A stretch of DNA of 19,722 nt, taken from the NCBI GenBank assembly GCA_009783865.1, contig WRCR01000018.1, positions 1-19,722 of the forward strand. Direction: 5' to 3'. This document shows, piece after piece, positions 13,985 to 19,722 of this stretch. A program made the translations under genes and the position numbers. The notes beneath the pieces were generated by a model. That model was not told where the DNA came from. It worked only from the letters and a program-made list of their open reading frames with translations, and searched no databases. Numbering within the stretch: position 1 is the stretch's first letter; each line of letters begins with the position of its first letter. The DNA comes from Planctomycetaceae bacterium. Lineage in GTDB: Bacteria > Planctomycetota > Planctomycetia > Pirellulales > Thermoguttaceae.

Positions 13985-14647
13985 ATGTGTGCGCGGCGGG
14001 CGTTAAAAATAGTTCGGGATGATGTTGACTTATCCGGCGTTCTCTTTACGGAAGAGGAATTGCCGAAGAGTTGGAATCCCGCTGTACTTTTCGGAAATGA
14101 TGCGCCGATTGAACTTGAAATCGGTTCCGGCAAAGGGCTTTTCATTAGCAACGCTGCTAAAAACATGCCGGAGCGCAATTTTCTCGGCATTGAAATTGAA
14201 AAATCATATTCCCGGCTCTGTGCGGCAAGAATTATCAAGCAACTTGCCGGGACGGAACAGCGCAATGCAGTGATGTTTTGTGCGGATGCTGCTGTAGTTT
14301 TGAGGGACTACATTCCCGAAGGAGTTCTTATGGGTGTTCACGTTTATTTTCCTGACCCTTGGTGGAAGCGCGCTCATCGAAAGCGGCGGGTTTTGAGAAC
14401 GGAAGTGTTGAAGTTGATTGAGACGCGGTTGTGTTTCGGCGGAACGCTTCATTTTTGGACGGATGTTGAGGAGTATTTTGATTCGACTTTGGAACTGCTG
14501 AAGGAACATACGGACCTGCTTGGTCCGTTTGAAGTTGCGGAGAAGGAAGCGGCGGACGACTTTGATTATCGGACTCATTTTGAGCGGCGCACACGTTTGA
14601 ATCGTGAAAAGGTTTATCGTACAGAACTAAAGAGGCGGGGACTTTAG
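13985..14647 (+). CDS. trmB: tRNA (guanine-N7-)-methyltransferase
   Basis: A 220-aa SAM-dependent enzyme that makes m7G at position 46 of tRNA. The SAM-binding loop is 'LEIGSGKGLFI' (44-54), the acidic ribose-binding motif is 'GIEIEKSYSRL' (68-78), and the family signature is 'YFPDPWWKRAHRKRR' (121-135), which holds the catalytic and tRNA-binding residues. The 'GGTLHFWTD' strand and 'FDYRTHFERR' C-terminal motif also fit. Length is normal for TrmB. The ATG at 13985 has no clear ribosome site. The stop falls in the loop of the hairpin at 14635-14654, 7 nt from the convergent gene's stop. Confidence 0.95.
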   Translation: MCARRALKIVRDDVDLSGVLFTEEELPKSWNPAVLFGNDAPIELEIGSGKGLFISNAAKNMPERNFLGIEIEKSYSRLCAARIIKQLAGTEQRNAVMFCADAAVVLRDYIPEGVLMGVHVYFPDPWWKRAHRKRRVLRTEVLKLIETRLCFGGTLHFWTDVEEYFDSTLELLKEHTDLLGPFEVAEKEAADDFDYRTHFERRTRLNREKVYRTELKRRGL

Positions 14648-14654
14648 TCCCCGC
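14635..14654. terminator. Two-way hairpin between trmB and the 952-aa gene
   Basis: GCGGGGAC (14635-14642) and GTCCCCGC (14647-14654) form a perfect 8-bp stem with loop TTTA. The stem includes the last trmB codons, the trmB TAG begins in the loop, and the stem ends right at the opposing stop codon. TTAAAA follows in the forward direction; a real T-tract is missing. It is placed to block both convergent transcripts, but could also be a REP-like palindrome. Confidence 0.5.
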
Positions 14655-17513
14655 TTAAAAGCCTACCGTATAAAACATCGGCTGTCCCTGCCCAATGGGG
14701 TCAGCCCGCACCGTCATTTCTTTCACGCCTCTCCGCAGCAAATCCCTGCCGTTAGGAATAATATAAGTGTATTCCGAAGTGCCGCGTCCCTGCCGGACTA
14801 CACTCGCTCTCAATACCTGCCGCTGCGCAACATACAGCCGAAATTCGTAAGAGCGTTCCTCGTCACCGTTGTTAAAAAACGTTTGAATAACTTCGATGTC
14901 GCCGTTGGGCAGCATACGGGATGAAAAATCCAGCGAAACATTTCTATCGCCGATTTGAAGCGTTTCGTAAATATCAAAGTCGAAGGACTTTATTCCGCTT
15001 GCCTTAACATTGACTTTGAATTTCTGCCTTCCCGTGTTAGCAAAACGCTGCAAGCGCAGCACCGGCGAAAAGTCCGCCGTTTGTTTCGGCGCAATCAGCA
15101 CCGGTTCAATACGGGAAACCTCCCAGCCGCCCGTCTCCGGCGGTATGATACTCAACCTCGCAACGAAAGGCAAATTCGTTGTATTCGTCAATGAGAATTG
15201 AAAATCATTGTCCGTGTTGGAAATACTCGGCACTTCAGTCGTGTTTAATCGAAAGCCCTGACGCAAACGAAACACATCCGCATCAATGCCGAGTACAAAG
15301 ACCGGCGTTCTGTCCGCTTCTACTGTATGCTCATGTCTGTTTCCCCCAAACAGAAACGTCTTTCCCCAAACATTGATGCCCCGCGGCGCATTGCCGAGAT
15401 AAAGCGTCTCCCTGATTGGACTTAACGGCGTTGCCGTGTCATTCCAGAAAACGCCTGCTACTTGTTCTTCCGCTTCCTCCGTATCGCTGTTAAACGCAGC
15501 CGGTATAAGAAAGTTTATATTGACACTTTCATTCGGCAAATTGATTGAACCGAGATGTTCTCTGCCCGAAATCACTGCCGATGTTGTCCGCCAAGGAAGC
15601 AAAAGTTCACCGGGAGTTCCATCCGGCTGAAGTACACCGCTCAATGCATCTTTCGGTTTGGAAAGAAAGACCGCTTCCAAACCGCAGGTGCGTGACAGTA
15701 CCATTCGTTTGACTATATCATTGATTCGCTCTTCGGGAGAATATCTGTCAAGCGACAGCGGTTCAAGCGAAAGAAACCGGCGGATTCCCGACCTGCGGTT
15801 GAAATCATTATCGCTGCCGAAATACCGCTGCATCTCTTCCGGCGTGAGCGGGTCAGCAGAATAAAACGAAACGAATTCATTCGCCGGCTCTTGCATTATC
15901 ACTAAATCCTGCACCGCAGTTGTATCTTGGGCTGGGTTCATTGCACCGCCGTCTTCAAACTTAAACTCTTTTTCTGTCTTGCTGAATCGTACCGGCAATG
16001 CTTGAAACCAATTCCACGCTAGTCCCATTCCGAAACCGTAACCGTTGGAGTCAAAGTTGTTCATGTATGTATCAAACTGCTGCGTAAAATCCGGCAGTTC
16101 AGCAAGCGAAACATCGTCATCGGCAGTCCATTGCCAATCACGTACTAACCGCGAGAGTTCGCCCAGCGGCTGCTGCATTTGCGGCATCCAAGTATCAAGC
16201 GGCAGAGTAAAAACGGCAGCAGCATTAGGAACACCGCGTTTGATTTTCTTTTTCACTTCATCGGGAATCGGACTCATCAAACCGGTCAACTTGTATCCGT
16301 CTTCCCGCAGAGAAGTACATAACCGCAGGAGTTGTTTGTTTCCGCCGGCGGTTGTTTCGGAAGGAAGCCACGCCGGAATCTTCAGTTGTGAAAGCGCGGC
16401 ATTTCTGAACAGCGGTTTTGAACCAGCAATTTCGTCAAGTGTCCAATCTTCGAGCGTCCAGCCGAATTCACCATTGCGGATCGGCGGCGTTAAATCGCTT
16501 TGTTCTTCAATCACCGCAAGTGTGAGCGGCTTGGAGTCCGCAAGCGGGTCGAAGTAAAAAACATCTTTCGGAAGTTTTATATTCTTTGAATATTTTTCCG
16601 GCGTTTTTATCCGTACACGATAAAAACCCGGCGAAACAATCGGCAGGTTATTCCACGCCGCTCTTCCTTCAAAGGTTTTGTCGAAATCTTCCGCCTTGAA
16701 AACAAACTGCGAAGCGGGAACGTCCCCGTAAATCAACTCGATGTTGTTGGTAGTCAGAACACGTCCGAAAGGGTCTTCGAGAATAAAATCAAGCGATTGC
16801 TGGTGCGGGTCAATGCCGCTTATCTTGCAGGAAACGCCGATGCGGGTCTTCCGGTTATAAATATGATTCGGTGCTTCAGTCGAAAGAGTGACGTGCGGAC
16901 TTTCACGAATTTCGAGATGCGTCCAGTCAACGATGCCGTTGAAATCGTTCCGATTACTCTTCGGAACAACCATCAAGCCGACAGAGACGGACGACATATC
17001 AGCATGGTCAGCACGGATAGGACCGACTTCGATTTTTTTCCAGCCGCCGGTATTTTGAACCGGAGCGGAGGAAATGTTCTTGAGCGGAACAGCGGCTGTC
17101 TTTCCGTAAAAGGAGAGCATTAGGAAGACCTCGCTGAACTCCAATTTGTCGGCGGAAACATGAACGCTTGCGGTGTAGCACATGTTCGGTCTGGTATTGA
17201 TTTTCGGCGTGTAGATAGCCGCGCCGCCGCCTTGTATGTTCATACGCAGAACGTGATTCCCGAAAGGATTCGGAGCGGAAATCATCAGGATATCAATATG
17301 GTCAGGAAAAAAGATGCCGTTGTCGATACCGTGTTTCCGCTGCCAATGGTCAGGTTTTCCGTCGCCGTCTTCTAAATCGAAAGCGTCATCGAAAAGGCAA
17401 CTGTAAATAACACCGCCGGAGAGCGAAGTCCGTTGAACGACACCGGCAATGTTCTGCTGCGCAGACAAAACCGCCGGTATCAACAAGATAAAGAGTGTAA
17501 ATAAAAGCCGCAT
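14655..17513 (-). CDS. Large secreted multidomain beta-rich protein
   Basis: A 952-aa exported protein. Residues 1-18 are a cleavable signal peptide ('MRLLFTLFILLIPAVLSA', then QQ). Residues about 30-205 look like a carbohydrate-binding jelly-roll module: 'FDDAFDLEDGDGKPDHW', a mid part 'MCYTASVHVSADK', and 'NTGGWKKIEVGPI'. A second beta-sandwich follows at about 208-310. The central part (about 330-700) has alternating helix/strand character and 'ERINDIVKRMVLSRTCGLEAVFL'; it may be a TIM-barrel hydrolase fold, but I cannot point to a catalytic pair. The C-terminus (about 770-952) holds two more beta domains, the first like NEW3/NPCBM-associated modules ('GGWEVSRIEPVLIAPKQTAD'). A role in polysaccharide binding or breakdown is inference. 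It is transcribed alone. Confidence 0.7.
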   Translation of the reverse strand: MRLLFTLFILLIPAVLSAQQNIAGVVQRTSLSGGVIYSCLFDDAFDLEDGDGKPDHWQRKHGIDNGIFFPDHIDILMISAPNPFGNHVLRMNIQGGGAAIYTPKINTRPNMCYTASVHVSADKLEFSEVFLMLSFYGKTAAVPLKNISSAPVQNTGGWKKIEVGPIRADHADMSSVSVGLMVVPKSNRNDFNGIVDWTHLEIRESPHVTLSTEAPNHIYNRKTRIGVSCKISGIDPHQQSLDFILEDPFGRVLTTNNIELIYGDVPASQFVFKAEDFDKTFEGRAAWNNLPIVSPGFYRVRIKTPEKYSKNIKLPKDVFYFDPLADSKPLTLAVIEEQSDLTPPIRNGEFGWTLEDWTLDEIAGSKPLFRNAALSQLKIPAWLPSETTAGGNKQLLRLCTSLREDGYKLTGLMSPIPDEVKKKIKRGVPNAAAVFTLPLDTWMPQMQQPLGELSRLVRDWQWTADDDVSLAELPDFTQQFDTYMNNFDSNGYGFGMGLAWNWFQALPVRFSKTEKEFKFEDGGAMNPAQDTTAVQDLVIMQEPANEFVSFYSADPLTPEEMQRYFGSDNDFNRRSGIRRFLSLEPLSLDRYSPEERINDIVKRMVLSRTCGLEAVFLSKPKDALSGVLQPDGTPGELLLPWRTTSAVISGREHLGSINLPNESVNINFLIPAAFNSDTEEAEEQVAGVFWNDTATPLSPIRETLYLGNAPRGINVWGKTFLFGGNRHEHTVEADRTPVFVLGIDADVFRLRQGFRLNTTEVPSISNTDNDFQFSLTNTTNLPFVARLSIIPPETGGWEVSRIEPVLIAPKQTADFSPVLRLQRFANTGRQKFKVNVKASGIKSFDFDIYETLQIGDRNVSLDFSSRMLPNGDIEVIQTFFNNGDEERSYEFRLYVAQRQVLRASVVRQGRGTSEYTYIIPNGRDLLRRGVKEMTVRADPIGQGQPMFYTVGF

Positions 17514-17543
17514 TATGTACGTAAAAAAGTTCCAGGACAGATA

Positions 17544-17572
17544 GTATTATTTTTACCTTATTTTTCTGATAA
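17544..17572 (-). promoter_or_regulatory. Weak candidate promoter for the 952-aa gene
   Basis: On the reverse strand TTATCA (17567-17572), a 17-bp spacer and TAATAC (17544-17549), about 30 bp before the ATG at 17513. Matches are 4/6 and 3/6 in AT-rich sequence, so this is tentative. Confidence 0.3.
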
Positions 17573-17611
17573 AACAACCTGTACGGCAGCCTGCGCAAAT
17601 AATAATACACC

Positions 17612-17646
17612 CCGGCTAAATGGGCGGTACTTTTTGCCCTTGCCAA
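17612..17646 (+). repeat. Dispersed promoter-side element, copy D
   Basis: CCGGCTAAATGGGCGG followed by TACTTTTTGCCCTTGCC and AA. It matches the reverse strand of copy B with two differences over about 31 bases, and the second half matches copies A and C. It lies in the divergent gap between the 952-aa gene and metG and points toward metG. Confidence 0.75.
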
Positions 17647-17667
17647 TTTTTACCTTTAATATACAAT
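17640..17667 (+). promoter_or_regulatory. Promoter for metG using the edge of repeat copy D
   Basis: TTGCCA (17640-17645), a 16-bp spacer and TACAAT (17662-17667), each 5/6 to consensus. The -35 is the last part of element copy D. The leader would be about 60 nt and includes the GGAATTATCAAC repeats. Confidence 0.5.
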
Positions 17668-17695
17668 TATTGCTGGTTTGGAAGTCCGTACTGTC

Positions 17696-17723
17696 GGAAT
17701 TATCAACTAAAGGAATTATCAAC
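17696..17723 (+). repeat. Perfect 12-bp direct repeat in the metG leader
   Basis: GGAATTATCAAC occurs at 17696-17707 and 17712-17723, a 16-bp period, just before the metG ATG at 17733. There is no T-box or tRNA-like fold in the short leader. The repeat may be a protein-binding site or a duplicated weak ribosome site (GGAA). Confidence 0.6.
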
Positions 17724-17732
17724 GGAAAATCA

Positions 17733-19722
17733 ATGAGAAGAAAAATCCTCGTAACAAGCGGACTGCCTTACGCTAACGGTCATATTCACCTCGGTCATCT
17801 CGTAGAATATCTGCAAACCGATATTTGGGTGCGCTTCCAGAAAGCCCGCGGAAATGACACCGTGTACTTCTGCGGAGATGACACGCACGGAACTACCATC
17901 ATGCTGCGTGCAAGAGCGGAAGGTGTTTCCGAAGAAGAACTCATCAAAACGATGCACGCCGCTCATATCCGCGACTTCAACGGGTTCGGCATCGAGTTTG
18001 AACATTACGGAAGTACTAACACGCCGGAGAACTGCGAAATTTGCAGCGAAATCTGGACGGCGTTCCGAAAAGCAGGCATCATCGAAGAAAAGGAAATCGA
18101 ACAACTTTACGATGCGCAAGCCCAAACATTTCTCGCCGACCGCTTTGTCAAAGGAACTTGTCCGAAATGCGGCAAACCCGACCAATACGGCGATAACTGC
18201 GAAGCATGCGGCGCGCATTACGAACCGACCGACATGAAAGATGCCGTCAGCACTATCACCGGTACGAAACCCGAAATGCGAAAAGCAAAACATCTTTTCA
18301 TTAACATCGAAAAGGAACACGCCTTTCTTGACAAATGGGTTCACAGCGGTGCTTTGCAGCCGGAGATAGAAAATTACATTGCGGGGCAGTTTCTTTGTGA
18401 ACCGCTGCTTCCTTGGGATGTGTCCCGACCCGCACCTTATTTCGGATTTGAGATTCCTGACTCGCCGGGCAATTACTGGTATGTTTGGTTTGACGCTCCT
18501 ATCGGATACATGGGCGCAACTGCCGAATGGTGCAACAGCGGTGCCGGCAAAACCGCCGGTCGGGACTTCAATGAATGGTGGCGCAATCCCAATGCGGAAA
18601 TACATCATTTCATCGGCAAAGATATAGCATATTTTCATACGCTGTTCTTTCCGACTATGTTGAAAGTAGCGGGTTTTGCCTTGCCGTTCAAGGTACATAT
18701 TCACGGTTTCCTGACTGTCAACGGCGAAAAGATGTCGAAACGGCGCGGGACGTTTATTCTTGCGTCAACATATTTGAAACATCTCGACCCGTCTTACCTG
18801 CGTTATTATTATGCTTCGAAATTGTCCGGCGGAGTCGAAGACCTCGATTTGAATTTCGAGGAATTGCAGGCAAAAGTTAACGCCGATTTAGTAGGCAACG
18901 TTGTGAACCTTGCGAGCAGAACGGCGAAGTTTGCATCGCAGTTTGCGGAAGGACTTTCGCCGGTTTATCCCGATGACTGCGGCTTGTTTCAACAGGCGGC
19001 AGAAGCGGGGGAAGAGATTGCCAATGCTTATGAAGTGAAAGAATACGGCAAGGCAATGCGGCTGATAATGGAGTGCGGTTATCGGGCAAACAAGTTTATC
19101 GAGGATGCTGCACCGTGGCTGCTTGCAAAGAACGAACAAGCCGGTGATGCTGACCGCTTGCGGGAAGTTTGTACGATTGGGTTGAATCTGTTTCGGCAAA
19201 TTGTGATTTATCTTGCGCCGGTTTTACCGAAGTTGAAAGCGCAGGTAGAAGAGTTGCTCGGCGATGATTTATCTTCATGGGACGCAGCAAAGAAACCGCT
19301 GCTTGGAATGAAAGTCAATACGTATAAACATCTTATGACGAGAGTTGACTCGAAGGCAGTGGAAAGGATTATTGAAGAAAGCAAAGAAGAGCCAGCAACA
19401 GAAAGTCCGGTTTCCGATATTGATTCCGATGAGACCTTGAAAGCGGAGCCGTTGTTGACGGAATATATTTCGATAGACGATTTTACAAAAGTCGACCTTC
19501 GGATTGCCCGCGTGATTGAAGCGAAGGAGGTGCCGGAGGCGCGCAAGTTGCTGCAACTGACGCTGTCGCTCGGCGGCGATGAACGGCGGAATGTGTTTGC
19601 GGGGATTAAATCCGCTTACAAACCGGAGGACTTAATTGGTCGTCTGGTGGTTTGTGTTGCGAATTTGCAGCCGCGGCAGATGAAGTTCGGTTTGAGCGAA
19701 GGAATGATAGCAGCGGCGGGAC
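17733..19722 (+). CDS. metG: Methionyl-tRNA synthetase (3' end outside the window)
   Basis: A cytoplasmic class I synthetase that charges tRNA-Met. 663 codons are visible and the frame is open at the right edge; E. coli MetG has 677 residues, so little is missing. The HIGH motif is 'HLGH' (19-22) in 'PYANGHIHLGHL'. The zinc knuckle uses C143, C146, C156 and C159. 'NYWYVWFDAPIGY' lies in the active site. The KMSKS loop reads 'KMSKR' (333-337, KMSKRRGTF), an uncommon last residue. An anticodon-binding helical domain follows, then a linker (about 545-575), then a C-terminal tRNA-binding EMAPII/Trbp111-like domain ('IDDFTKVDLRIARVIEAKEV', 'VVCVANLQPRQMKFGLSEGM') as in dimeric bacterial MetRS. The ATG is fixed by the HIGH motif spacing. 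Confidence 0.96.
   Translation, partial: MRRKILVTSGLPYANGHIHLGHLVEYLQTDIWVRFQKARGNDTVYFCGDDTHGTTIMLRARAEGVSEEELIKTMHAAHIRDFNGFGIEFEHYGSTNTPENCEICSEIWTAFRKAGIIEEKEIEQLYDAQAQTFLADRFVKGTCPKCGKPDQYGDNCEACGAHYEPTDMKDAVSTITGTKPEMRKAKHLFINIEKEHAFLDKWVHSGALQPEIENYIAGQFLCEPLLPWDVSRPAPYFGFEIPDSPGNYWYVWFDAPIGYMGATAEWCNSGAGKTAGRDFNEWWRNPNAEIHHFIGKDIAYFHTLFFPTMLKVAGFALPFKVHIHGFLTVNGEKMSKRRGTFILASTYLKHLDPSYLRYYYASKLSGGVEDLDLNFEELQAKVNADLVGNVVNLASRTAKFASQFAEGLSPVYPDDCGLFQQAAEAGEEIANAYEVKEYGKAMRLIMECGYRANKFIEDAAPWLLAKNEQAGDADRLREVCTIGLNLFRQIVIYLAPVLPKLKAQVEELLGDDLSSWDAAKKPLLGMKVNTYKHLMTRVDSKAVERIIEESKEEPATESPVSDIDSDETLKAEPLLTEYISIDDFTKVDLRIARVIEAKEVPEARKLLQLTLSLGGDERRNVFAGIKSAYKPEDLIGRLVVCVANLQPRQMKFGLSEGMIAAAG

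Noticed and set aside
17730..18704. Long reverse-strand open frame (324 codons) opposite metG
   Set aside because: It is antisense to a clear MetRS with all catalytic motifs; its translation has no recognisable domain and is rich in shadow-type residues.

Overview
The window looks like chromosomal DNA of a planctomycete (Planctomycetota). The best evidence is the protein at 4770-6566, whose C-terminal half carries the motif pair 'LLSWRVPLL' and 'LDEPWDSPANKPLLEKMP' that I associate with planctomycete DUF1559-type surface proteins. Supporting signs are a menaquinone enzyme of the futalosine route (MqnE), few Shine-Dalgarno sites, several lineage-style proteins of unknown function (88, 532 and 952 aa), a degenerate GGDEF protein and a lid-less Hsp70. 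I cannot place it below phylum. There is no phage, IS, CRISPR array, tRNA or rRNA in view.

Layout. 1-385 is noncoding and rich in short repeats and hairpins. 386-2027 (+) holds a membrane PH-domain protein, a LolD-type ABC ATPase and a small conserved-looking protein. 2024-4525 (-) is an Hsp70-like chaperone followed with no gap by hemC. 4770-7606 (+) is a membrane-anchored DUF1559-like protein and mqnE. 7648-8967 (-) is a phenylacetate-CoA ligase and 9088-10686 (-) a lipoprotein. 10803-12356 (+) is a membrane-anchored degenerate GGDEF protein. 12362-13867 (-) is a 12-TM ABC-2-type permease. 13985-14647 (+) is trmB. 14655-17513 (-) is a 952-aa secreted multidomain protein. 17733 to the right edge (+) is metG, cut off near its end.

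The genes are mainly housekeeping functions (heme, menaquinone and tRNA metabolism, translation) mixed with envelope proteins. Strand changes are frequent, so transcription units are short. Convergent pairs are packed tightly (3-nt overlap, or gaps of 5, 7 and 41 nt), and promoters sit in the divergent gaps.

The most interesting signal is noncoding. A mosaic repeat, with core GGCACTTTTTGCTCTTGCC and an upstream module CCGGAGTACCGGCTAAATG, occurs in five intergenic regions. It always points toward the next gene, and in three copies its TTGCCA-like edge sits 16-17 bp before a -10-like hexamer. Other repeats are two hairpins with a GGC-GTAA-GCC core, three copies of GGTGATATATC, two related TTACCYCG-type hairpins, and direct repeats in the hsp70 and metG leaders. 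I see no clear new multi-gene system; the case for novelty rests on the repeat family and on some divergent single proteins.
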